Virus record (IMG/VR): IMGVR_UViG_3300029319_000504
Coordinates: 1 to 24,097 of that record
Reading direction: 5' to 3' (one strand)
Length of the DNA: 24,097 bases
Source of the DNA: a virus
Shown here: one piece after another, positions 7,221 to 13,599 of the stretch
Layout: every line of letters begins with the position of its first letter
How positions within the stretch are numbered: position 1 is the first letter of the stretch
Notes under the pieces: model-generated
The model's database searches: none
Told to the model about the DNA's origin: nothing
The model's input: the letters and a program-made list of their open reading frames with translations, nothing else
Program-made: the position numbers and the translations under genes

Positions 7221-9122
7221 ATGAGTGTTTTAGAAAAATTAACTGAAGGAATTGTCGATAGAGACCTTCAAAAGGAAGGTGCCGCTCTTCTTAATAAGTG
7301 GGAGGCAACTGGACTTCTTGAGGGACTTCAAGGTGATTCGAAGAGAAACGGCATGGCCCGTCTTCTTGAAAACCAGGCAAAGCAGCTTCTTAAAGAGGCT
7401 TCTTCTATGGCTGGTGGTGATGTTGAGGGCTTTGCTGCCGTCGCATTCCCGATCGTCCGTCGTGTATTCGGTGGGCTTGTTGCTAACGATCTTGTAAGTG
7501 TTCAGCCCATGAGCTTGCCTTCTGGTCTGATCTTCTTCCTCGACTTTACTTTCACCAATACCCGAGCCGGCCAGAATGCTGGTGATTCGGTTTATGGTGG
7601 ACAAAGAGTCGCTGCAGAGATCACCGGTGGTGTTGATCTTAATCCCGCCGTCGACGGTACGAACGCTGTCAGTTCTTTTGGCCAGGGTGGTGGTGGACTC
7701 TACAACCTTGGTTCTGGGTATTCATCGCCCACTGGATCTGTTGCACTAGCCGACGCTGCCGGCAACAATCCCGCAGTTGGAACTGGCGCTGCAAGACTTC
7801 ACGATGTATCCAGCTGGACCACAGCTGACACTGCATTGGGATCTGCTGGTGTTCAGGTATCTGCTTTATCTGAGGCCCAGAAGAGAAGTATTGATTTTGA
7901 CCCGGATATTCTTGCTCGTACCTCAGACTTTGTTGGTACGATGGTTGTTCGTCTTCCGGATGCCAATATGGATGAACTCAATAAGAGAATGCTTCATGCA
8001 ATCCACATTGGTGATGATGGAACGTTGGGTACAATGGCTGCTTTCACTGGCGCGGGTACTACCGGTACGGGCGCGCAGATTGTGAGAAGGCTGACTCACT
8101 TGGGGTATCGTGATACCACTGGTGCTATTGTTGCTAACTCGGAGCTTAACCACCTTACGATCGTCATTCAAGCATCGGATACTTTCGATGGTGATATTGG
8201 TGGCACCTTACAGCAGTTGATTTATCCCATCGTGGATAACTTCAATGCTGCAGATGGCGCTGTCGGCGCTGTTGTTGGTGCAAACCAGTGGGGACTTGAA
8301 GGTGCCAGCAATTCTGCCGGTGCATTTGACGGTACTCAGAAAGACATCATTCCCGAAATCGACATCAAAGTCGATTCGGTAAGCGTCACGGCAATCACCA
8401 AGAAACTGAAAGCGAAGTGGACTCCTGAGCTTGGCCAGGATCTTAACGCTTATCACAACTTGGATGCCGAGGTTGAGCTTACGGGTATTCTCTCCGAGCA
8501 GATTGCTCTTGAGATTGACCGTGAGATTCTTAATGACCTTGTCCAACATGCCACGGCTGGTACTTTCTACTGGTCGCGTTCGCCTGGTCTGTTCGTCAAG
8601 CGAGACACTGGTGCTGAGCTTGGTGCTACGGCAGCTGCTCCTGACTTTACCGGTACTGTTAGCGAATGGTACGAGACCCTCATTGAGACGATCAATGATG
8701 TGTCTGCCCAGATTCACCGTAAGACGCTTCGCGGTGGTGCAACCTTTTTGGTTGTTTCCCCCGAGGTTGCGAACATTCTTGAATTCACTTCTGGCTTCCG
8801 AGCCAGCGTGACTCATGATGATGATCGCGGTACTGTCGGTGCTGTCAAGGTTGGTGCCCTGAGCAAGAAGTTCGATGTCTATGTCGATCCTTACTTCCCA
8901 CGTAACGTTGTACTCGTAGGCCGCAACGGCGGTTCCTTCCTTGAGTCCGGCTACGTGTACGCTCCGTATGTACCTCTCCAAGTCACCCCGACGATCTTCG
9001 GTATCGAGGACTTCGTGCCCCGCAAGGGCGTGATGACTCGTTACGCTAAGAAGATGGTCAGACCTGATATGTATGGTCTGGTTATTTGTCGCGGCCTGCT
9101 TGGTGAAAGTGGAGCCAGCTAG
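7221..9122 (+). CDS. gp23: Major capsid protein, T4 gp23 family
   Basis: A 633-residue protein with clear gp23-family landmarks. These are an N-terminal K-W-E-x-T-G-L-L-E-G-L and M-A-R-L-L-E-N-Q-A-K-Q-L-L region; F-P-I-V-R-R-V-F-G-G-L-V-A-N-D-L-V-S-V-Q-P-M near residues 75-96; L-K-A-K-W-T-P-E-L-G-Q-D-L-N-A-Y-H and E-L-T-G-I-L-S near 395-425; and a C-terminal V-Y-V-D-P-Y-F, then Y-V-P-L-Q and T-R-Y-A-K-K. It forms the HK97-fold shell. T4 gp23 has 521 residues, so this one is about 110 longer, with the extra mostly between residues 110 and 380. L-K-E59|A60 fits the prohead protease rule L/I-x-E and lies close to the T4 cut site. AAAGGAG precedes the ATG; a strong terminator follows. Confidence 0.97.
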   Translation: MSVLEKLTEGIVDRDLQKEGAALLNKWEATGLLEGLQGDSKRNGMARLLENQAKQLLKEASSMAGGDVEGFAAVAFPIVRRVFGGLVANDLVSVQPMSLPSGLIFFLDFTFTNTRAGQNAGDSVYGGQRVAAEITGGVDLNPAVDGTNAVSSFGQGGGGLYNLGSGYSSPTGSVALADAAGNNPAVGTGAARLHDVSSWTTADTALGSAGVQVSALSEAQKRSIDFDPDILARTSDFVGTMVVRLPDANMDELNKRMLHAIHIGDDGTLGTMAAFTGAGTTGTGAQIVRRLTHLGYRDTTGAIVANSELNHLTIVIQASDTFDGDIGGTLQQLIYPIVDNFNAADGAVGAVVGANQWGLEGASNSAGAFDGTQKDIIPEIDIKVDSVSVTAITKKLKAKWTPELGQDLNAYHNLDAEVELTGILSEQIALEIDREILNDLVQHATAGTFYWSRSPGLFVKRDTGAELGATAAAPDFTGTVSEWYETLIETINDVSAQIHRKTLRGGATFLVVSPEVANILEFTSGFRASVTHDDDRGTVGAVKVGALSKKFDVYVDPYFPRNVVLVGRNGGSFLESGYVYAPYVPLQVTPTIFGIEDFVPRKGVMTRYAKKMVRPDMYGLVICRGLLGESGAS

Positions 9123-9148
9123 GCAATAGCTAACGGCTAATAAAGAAG

Positions 9149-9176
9149 CCCGCCCCTTTTTGGGGCGGGTTTTTTT
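9149..9176 (+). terminator. Intrinsic terminator after the capsid gene
   Basis: Perfect 8-bp stem CCCGCCCC/GGGGCGGG with a T5 loop, followed by T7. It ends the scaffold-capsid transcription unit. The next ACTANTTA motif starts 30 bases later. Confidence 0.95.
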
Positions 9177-9205
9177 GTTTCTTATGGATTAATCCAAAAG
9201 TCGAT

Positions 9206-9213
9206 ACTATTTA
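9206..9213 (+). promoter_or_regulatory. ACTANTTA motif (ACTATTTA) after first terminator
   Basis: Lies 61 bases upstream of the ATG at 9267 and 30 bases after the capsid terminator. It is part of ATACTATTTATA and overlaps TATAAATG (9212-9219), a 7/8 match to the T4 late promoter TATAAATA. Confidence 0.6.
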
Positions 9214-9266
9214 TAAATGAAACGAATTAAGGCGAATAGCCTAAATTAAAAAGGAGATTTAAAAAG

Positions 9267-9719
9267 ATGAGTAAGTTAGGAAGATACGCAGCGGATAGAA
9301 AAAAGATTGAAGAAGTTAGCGCAGCGAAGACACTCGTACAGGCAGATTGTGGTACAATTTTCATGTTGGCCTCTGGTAGTGCTGATTACACGATTACTTT
9401 GCCCACGGTTGCAACCGCTGGTAAAGGTTGGTGGTGTAAATTTGTTCTTGGTTTTGCCCCTTCCTCCGACACAAACAACGTCACGATTGCACAAAGCACG
9501 GATGACACAAACAACATTGTTAATGTAACTGTTGTTCATGGTCCTGCTAACCGATTGGCAGCCCATAGTGCCTCTTTCCTTCATACTGGTGATGGTGCTA
9601 ATTTCGACCTTTCCTTTGGGGCGATTGGAGATACTTTAGAACTCTTTACCAATGCCACCAAGTGGTATGGGCAAGCTATTTGCTCCTCTTCTCTGAGCAT
9701 TGGGCAGTATGACGCTTAA
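9267..9719 (+). CDS. Putative capsid decoration protein, copy 1
   Basis: A 150-residue protein with AAGGAG upstream, forming a single-gene unit between two terminators. A short basic helical N-terminus (M-S-K-L-G-R-Y-A-A-D-R-K-K-I-E-E) is followed by a beta-rich domain. A-D-C-G-T-I-F near residue 26 and T-L-P-T near 44-47 match A-D-S-G-M-T-L-F and Q-L-P-T in the next gene, so the two look like distant paralogues. This strand-turn pattern is common in small virion surface proteins. Position right after the major capsid gene suggests decoration of the head, similar in role to T4 Hoc or Soc but with no sequence link to them. It could also be a head fibre. Confidence 0.7.
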   Translation: MSKLGRYAADRKKIEEVSAAKTLVQADCGTIFMLASGSADYTITLPTVATAGKGWWCKFVLGFAPSSDTNNVTIAQSTDDTNNIVNVTVVHGPANRLAAHSASFLHTGDGANFDLSFGAIGDTLELFTNATKWYGQAICSSSLSIGQYDA

Positions 9720-9750
9720 TAAAAACTAATCTTCTTAACATCTGAATATT

Positions 9751-9782
9751 AAACCCCACGTTTTCACAGCGTGGGGTTTTTT
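9751..9782 (+). terminator. Intrinsic terminator after decoration gene 1
   Basis: A 10-bp stem, AAACCCCACG/CGTGGGGTTT, with a 9-base loop, followed by T residues to 9782. The outer nine base pairs recur in the terminator at 10425. Confidence 0.93.
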
Positions 9783-9790
9783 ATTGGATA

Positions 9791-9798
9791 ACTATTTA
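9791..9798 (+). promoter_or_regulatory. ACTANTTA motif (ACTATTTA) after second terminator
   Basis: Starts nine bases after the terminator and 51 bases upstream of the ATG at 9842. Context ACTATTTATTGTATAA resembles the copy at 10465. Confidence 0.6.
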
Positions 9799-9841
9799 TT
9801 GTATAAACCGGAGATATCGGTGTTCAAGGAGGTGTATTATC

Positions 9842-10390
9842 ATGGCAAGAAGAGTGGGGACAGCGAGAGTAGAGGCGCTTTTGGAAGCGCAAGCAAGAGA
9901 GATTGCTTGGGGAGGTAGCACTAGCTTTAAGGGCCACAAGGATGTGGTTGAAACGTTGTCTGCGGTTGGAACTGTTGGTTCGCCAACAAAAACATTAACA
10001 GCAGCAGATTCAGGTATGACATTGTTTTGTGATATCAGTTCGAACAGTGTTGTTATTCAATTACCAACCCCAGAGGCCGGTCTAAACTATAAGATAATCT
10101 TATCAACCGCCAGTGATGGCGAAGGTACTTACGATCTTTTAATTCATACAGGTAGTAGTAGTATTGATATGGGCGGCAATATATTGATTGCTGGTGCTAT
10201 TGTGGAAATCACAAGTGGCACTTCGGCAATTCATATCGATAGCTCTCAGGGCGGAGGCAATCTAGCAACTGTCGGTGATTACTTGATATTTGATTGTGAC
10301 GGAACCGATTGGTATGTGCAAGGCAGCGTCCGCAACACCGGTGCTGGTGCCATAGCTGATGCTTTTGACGGTATTACACCGCAAGCATAA
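9842..10390 (+). CDS. Putative capsid decoration protein, copy 2
   Basis: A 182-residue protein with a perfect AAGGAGGTG ribosome binding site, again alone between two terminators. Its basic helical N-terminus (M-A-R-R-V-G-T-A-R-V-E-A-L-L-E-A-Q-A-R-E) parallels that of copy 1 but is followed by about 30 extra residues. The beta domain has A-D-S-G-M-T-L-F near residues 55-62 and I-Q-L-P-T near 72-76. It ends with W-Y-V-Q-G-S-V and a short acidic tail; copy 1 has W-Y-G-Q-A at the matching place. The conserved order of these blocks argues for common descent despite low identity. A virion surface role is inferred from position and fold type. Confidence 0.7.
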   Translation: MARRVGTARVEALLEAQAREIAWGGSTSFKGHKDVVETLSAVGTVGSPTKTLTAADSGMTLFCDISSNSVVIQLPTPEAGLNYKIILSTASDGEGTYDLLIHTGSSSIDMGGNILIAGAIVEITSGTSAIHIDSSQGGGNLATVGDYLIFDCDGTDWYVQGSVRNTGAGAIADAFDGITPQA

Positions 10391-10424
10391 GATTATTTTT
10401 TCGATATCAGATTATTAAATGATT

Positions 10425-10460
10425 AAACCCCACTTCTTCCGAGAGGTGGGGTTTTTCTTT
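10425..10460 (+). terminator. Intrinsic terminator after decoration gene 2
   Basis: A 13-bp stem (10425-10437 with 10442-10454, one G-U pair) and a TCCG loop, followed by TTCTTT. Its outer nine base pairs, AAACCCCAC/GTGGGGTTT, are the same as in the terminator at 9751. Confidence 0.94.
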
Positions 10461-10464
10461 TTAA

Positions 10465-10472
10465 ACTACTTA
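10465..10472 (+). promoter_or_regulatory. ACTANTTA motif (ACTACTTA) after third terminator
   Basis: Starts five bases after the terminator and 29 bases upstream of the ATG at 10494. Context ACTACTTATTATATAA aligns with the copy at 9791. Confidence 0.6.
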
Positions 10473-10493
10473 TTATATAACCCAGGAGGTATT

Positions 10494-10787
10494 ATGGGAA
10501 AGAAAAGAAGAGCAATGAAGTTTCCTCAAAAGTTTGGAAACAAGTTTGGTAGAAAATTTGCTTCAGTTTTAAAGATTGAAACAAAGCAGGAAGTTGTGAA
10601 ACCAGAGCCAGAGCCGATTGTTGAAGAGGTTGTGGTTGCTGCCAAGCCAGAACCAATCGTAGAGAAGCCTGTTCCAAAGGTCACAAAGAAAGCACCAGTA
10701 AAGCGCAAAACGACCACGAAGCGGAAGGTTACTAAAAAATCCACCACAAAGCGAACCAAAAGAACTACGGTAAAGAAAGATAAGTAG
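10494..10787 (+). CDS. Lysine-rich, histone H1-like tailed protein (97 aa)
   Basis: The start is the ATG at 10494, behind CAGGAGGT. An upstream in-frame ATG at 10419 is rejected because it lies before the terminator hairpin. The 97-residue product has three parts: a basic head (residues 1-27, with F-P-Q-K-F-G-N-K-F-G-R-K-F), a proline/glutamate hinge with two P-E-P-I-V-E-like repeats (about 34-58), and a tail of about 35 residues made almost only of K, T and R in repeats such as K-R-K-T-T-T-K-R-K. This resembles the disordered C-terminal tails of histone H1-like and bacterial HU-tail proteins, which bind DNA non-specifically. A virion internal protein contacting packaged DNA is plausible but unproven. 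Confidence 0.8.
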   Translation: MGKKRRAMKFPQKFGNKFGRKFASVLKIETKQEVVKPEPEPIVEEVVVAAKPEPIVEKPVPKVTKKAPVKRKTTTKRKVTKKSTTKRTKRTTVKKDK

Positions 10788-10792
10788 TTTTA

Positions 10793-10841
10793 CACCGCCA
10801 ACAACTAATTATATCCGAGGAGATATAATTTAATGGCGGTG
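10793..10841 (+). promoter_or_regulatory. Nested stem-loop covering the gp13-like start
   Basis: The perfect 8-base inverted repeat CACCGCCA (10793-10800) / TGGCGGTG (10834-10841) places two bases of the ATG (10833-10835) in the right arm. Inside it, ATATC (10811-10815) pairs with GATAT (10822-10826), leaving CGAGGA of the ribosome binding site in the loop. The left arm begins six bases after the stop of the lysine-rich gene. Confidence 0.65.
10804..10811 (+). promoter_or_regulatory. ACTANTTA motif (ACTAATTA)
   Basis: Lies 29 bases upstream of the ATG at 10833, inside the loop region of the nested stem-loop. If transcription starts downstream of this motif, the left arm of the outer stem is absent from that transcript. 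Confidence 0.45.
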
Positions 10842-12128
10842 CCCAACCTAACCCCTGCGAGTCAAACTAGTAGAGTCAGATTACCATCTACAGGTTCAGT
10901 TGGTGATATAACTTCAGCAAATTTACCATTTGGCATTTATGCGACTGGTGGCTCTCTTGTTGATTCAAATTTTCTTTCGGGTGCAGCAGACCAAGTCGCT
11001 TACACTTATAGAAAGCTTGGTGGTGATGTACTAGACATTGAGTTGAAGGCTCAGAATGTTTATGCAGCCTATGAAGAGGCTGTGTTGGAATATTCTTATA
11101 TTGTTAACACTCACCAATCAAAGAACGTACTAGATTCTCTCCTAGGAAGAACCACTGGATCGTTTGATCATGAAGGTCAAATAATATCCGGAGAAGAACT
11201 ATCTGGTAGTAATATATCTCTTAGGTTTCCAAGGTTTCAATTTGGATACGCACAGCGTGTAGGGGGTGCAACTTCCACTGAAGTGGGCCTGGGGGGCCAG
11301 CAAGCCATATATTCAGCATCATTCAATACGACTTCTAGTGTCCAAAATTATGATTTGCAAGCAATAATTTCAGGCTCATCAGCGGATCTTGATAATACTG
11401 ATATCCCCTATTATAATAAAGTAAAAGATAGAAGGGTAACAATTAGAAAGGTGTATTATAAAACTCCTCATGCTATGTGGCGATTTTATGGCTATTATGG
11501 TGGGTTAAATACGGTCGGCAATCTTCACCAGTATGGTCAGTTTGCTGATGATGCAAGTTTTGAATTGGTCCCTGCTTGGCAGAACAAGCTTCAAGCAATG
11601 GCATTTGAAGATAGTATTTATACTAGAATATCTCACTTTTCTTATGAGGTAAAAGATAATATGTTGAGATTGTACCCGACAGTTACCAGATCTCATCCTT
11701 CGAAGATGTGGGTGGAGTTTACAATCGACGATGATCCATGGGATACTAGTAGTAGTCAGGCCGGCCTTCGAGACGCAACCAAAGGTATAAACAACATGAA
11801 CACCTTGCCTTTCGAAAATATTCCATTTAAGAATATTAATGCTATCGGTAAACAATGGATACGAAGATTTGCTTTAGCTTTGACGAAGGAAATGTTGGGA
11901 CAAGTACGAGGTAAATTCTCAACTATCCCAATACCGGGTGAATCGGTTACATTAAATCATTCTGATTTGCTCTCACAGGCAAAAGAGGAGCAAGATAGAT
12001 TAAGAGAAGAATTAAAAACAGTATTTGATGAAATGGTCTACAGTAAACTAGCCGAAACAGAGGCTGCAGTGACAGAACATGTCAACAAGACCAATTCTAC
12101 AATCCCGGCCGGTATCTTTGTGGGGTAA
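10833..12128 (+). CDS. Neck / head-completion protein, gp13-like
   Basis: A 431-residue protein with GAGGAG upstream. The N-terminus (P-S-T-G-S-V-G-D-I, F-G-I-Y) leads into a helical region (L-D-I-E-L-K-A-Q-N-V-Y-A-A-Y-E-E-A-V-L-E). The C-terminal part has I-G-K-Q-W-I-R-R-F-A-L-A-L-T-K-E-M-L-G-Q-V-R-G-K, then S-V-T-L-N and a helix rich in Q, E and K, which matches the C-terminal pattern I know from gp13-type neck proteins of T4-like and cyanophage genomes. gp13 with gp14 seals the portal after DNA packaging and makes the site for tail joining. The gp14-like and gp15-like genes follow directly, as in T4. It is longer than T4 gp13 (309 residues). The assignment rests on the C-terminal pattern and gene order. 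Confidence 0.68.
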   Translation: MAVPNLTPASQTSRVRLPSTGSVGDITSANLPFGIYATGGSLVDSNFLSGAADQVAYTYRKLGGDVLDIELKAQNVYAAYEEAVLEYSYIVNTHQSKNVLDSLLGRTTGSFDHEGQIISGEELSGSNISLRFPRFQFGYAQRVGGATSTEVGLGGQQAIYSASFNTTSSVQNYDLQAIISGSSADLDNTDIPYYNKVKDRRVTIRKVYYKTPHAMWRFYGYYGGLNTVGNLHQYGQFADDASFELVPAWQNKLQAMAFEDSIYTRISHFSYEVKDNMLRLYPTVTRSHPSKMWVEFTIDDDPWDTSSSQAGLRDATKGINNMNTLPFENIPFKNINAIGKQWIRRFALALTKEMLGQVRGKFSTIPIPGESVTLNHSDLLSQAKEEQDRLREELKTVFDEMVYSKLAETEAAVTEHVNKTNSTIPAGIFVG

Positions 12129-12134
12129 TAAGCG

Positions 12135-12623
12135 ATGGCTGACAACAAATGGTCACAACCAGCGGCTCCCCCTCCTCCATTATTTATTGGTGAAAAGGAG
12201 AGGGATCTTGTAAAACAAGTTAATGATGAGCTTATCGAGCGAGTTATTGGCCAACAAGTTCTTTATTATCCAATAAGCTTGGAACATACGAACTTTCATC
12301 CTCTTTATGGCGAGGCAATAAAGAAAACTTTTCTCCCTCCTGTCAGGATCTATGCTCTTGTCGAGTGGGAAGGACATGAAACAACGACAACAAACTATGG
12401 TGTTGATCGACGGTCAAGTTTAACAGTTCATTTTCACAAGAGAAGGTTAACCGAGGACCAAGATCTCTTTGTAAGAGAGGGTGACTTCCTTCTTTACGGT
12501 TCTTTTCATTATGAGATTGTAACTTTAAACGAAACAAAGCAGATTTTTGGCCAAGTAGATCACAAAATGGAAATATCAGCGAAATGTATTAGAGCACGTA
12601 AGGGGTTATTTGATGCCAGCTAG
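12135..12623 (+). CDS. Neck protein, gp14-like
   Basis: A 162-residue protein starting six bases after the gp13-like stop. A proline-rich N-terminus (A-A-P-P-P-P) is followed by G-Q-Q-V-L-Y-Y-P-I-S, comparable with the L-Y-L-P-R region of gp14. The second half has R-S-S-L-T-V-H-F-H-K-R-R-L, R-E-G-D-F-L-L-Y-G-S-F-H-Y-E-I and I-F-G-Q-V-D-H-K-M. These match in order the blocks of gp14 described as an oxidised-strand series ending in G-D-L-I-Y and the closing Y-Q-L-G-K-L segment, recalled from the family rather than computed. The protein is shorter than T4 gp14 (256 residues). It would form the neck ring between head and tail. It overlaps the next gene by 11 bases, so the two are probably translationally coupled. 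Confidence 0.62.
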   Translation: MADNKWSQPAAPPPPLFIGEKERDLVKQVNDELIERVIGQQVLYYPISLEHTNFHPLYGEAIKKTFLPPVRIYALVEWEGHETTTTNYGVDRRSSLTVHFHKRRLTEDQDLFVREGDFLLYGSFHYEIVTLNETKQIFGQVDHKMEISAKCIRARKGLFDAS

Positions 12624-13530
12624 AACACAAGAAATACCATTTATGCCCTCCACTCTGGAAACTGTTGATTTTGCAATCTATCATTGGTTACGAGACGAAT
12701 TGAATCTCCACACGACGACCCGTGAGGGCTTTGAGAAGGTTCCTGTTATTTGGTCCTCTGCAGAGCGAGCGTTTCAGGTAAAAAGAGACAAGGATATCAG
12801 AGATCAAGATGGCACCTTGGTTTTGCCTCTAATAACGATCGAAAGAACGAATGTTGTGAAGGATCCGACAAGAAAAGGCAGTGCTTGGGCAAATATTCCG
12901 CCCACTAGAGATGCAAAAGGCGGTACTTCAATAACAATTGCGAGAAGAATAAAGCAAGACAAGACTGCCAACTTTGCTAATGCTGATTCATGGAGGAAAT
13001 CTGTCGATGCGGGCGCCGGCGGCCGCGCTCTGAACCCTTCAGGCCAATCCTCAGTTAATCAGCGCACATTTCCTCGTCGTACTGATACTTTTGGTCGCCA
13101 AGGAACGAACCCTAAAACTGTGTATCAGACAATTACGATTCCAATGCCTGTGTATTTAGATATTACCTACTCAATTATGATTAGAACTGAATACCAAGAA
13201 CAGATGAATGATTTGGTTACTCCTTTTATGACAAGAACTGGTGGAATTAATTATTTTCTTGCAAGTCATGATGGCCATCGTTTTGAATCTTTTATACAAA
13301 CCGACTTTGGTCAAGACAATAACGTTGCCTCTATGGAAACCGAGAATAGAAAATATGAAACCAAAATCGACATCAAGACCCTTGGTTATATCATCGGAGA
13401 GGGCAAAAACCAAGAGCAACCAAAGGTTGTTGTTCGTGAAAATGCTGTGGAAGTTAAACTCCCGAGAGAGAAAGTAATATTCGGAGATATTCCAGAGCAT
13501 ATAGATAAAAGAGGATTTTACAAAGAGTAA
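12613..13530 (+). CDS. Tail completion / sheath terminator, gp15-like
   Basis: The ATG at 12613, with AAGGGG seven bases upstream, is preferred over the TTG at 12610, giving 305 residues. The N-terminal half has an L-P-L-I-T-I-E-R strand followed by a variable R/K/G-rich insert (about residues 90-170). The family core is in the second half: I-P-M-P-V-Y-L-D-I-T-Y-S-I-M-I-R-T-E-Y, then Q-E-Q-M-N-D-L-V-T-P-F. This parallels the strand and helix of gp15 that carry D-D-M-x-Q-x-V-E-Q-I-L-P-Y-F in T4. gp15 caps the finished tail, stabilises the sheath and joins it to the neck. The gene lies immediately before the sheath gene; in T4 the terminase genes 16 and 17 separate them. Confidence 0.72.
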   Translation: MPARTQEIPFMPSTLETVDFAIYHWLRDELNLHTTTREGFEKVPVIWSSAERAFQVKRDKDIRDQDGTLVLPLITIERTNVVKDPTRKGSAWANIPPTRDAKGGTSITIARRIKQDKTANFANADSWRKSVDAGAGGRALNPSGQSSVNQRTFPRRTDTFGRQGTNPKTVYQTITIPMPVYLDITYSIMIRTEYQEQMNDLVTPFMTRTGGINYFLASHDGHRFESFIQTDFGQDNNVASMETENRKYETKIDIKTLGYIIGEGKNQEQPKVVVRENAVEVKLPREKVIFGDIPEHIDKRGFYKE

Positions 13531-13550
13531 TTCTTTTGAATCTTTAATAT

Positions 13551-13558
13551 ACTATTTA
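13551..13558 (+). promoter_or_regulatory. ACTANTTA motif (ACTATTTA) before the sheath gene
   Basis: Lies 49 bases upstream of the sheath ATG in the 12-mer ATACTATTTATT (13549-13560), identical to the one before the scaffold gene at 6161. This gives the two most highly expressed structural genes, capsid and sheath, the same element. Confidence 0.58.
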
Positions 13559-13599
13559 TTAGAGACAAACACCATTTATCAACAAGGAGACTCTAGCAT

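Noticed and set aside
8208-8981. 257-codon open frame on the - strand
   Set aside because: It lies fully inside the major capsid gene and is the codon-structure shadow of that gene; no ribosome binding site, promoter or recognisable domain.
10419-10493. 25-codon N-terminal extension of the lysine-rich gene
   Set aside because: It would begin ahead of the terminator hairpin and translate through it; the ATG at 10494 has a perfect ribosome binding site.
13560-13595. TAGAG/CTCTA inverted repeat around the sheath ribosome binding site
   Set aside because: Only five base pairs across a long loop; too weak to claim beside the much stronger structure at 10793.
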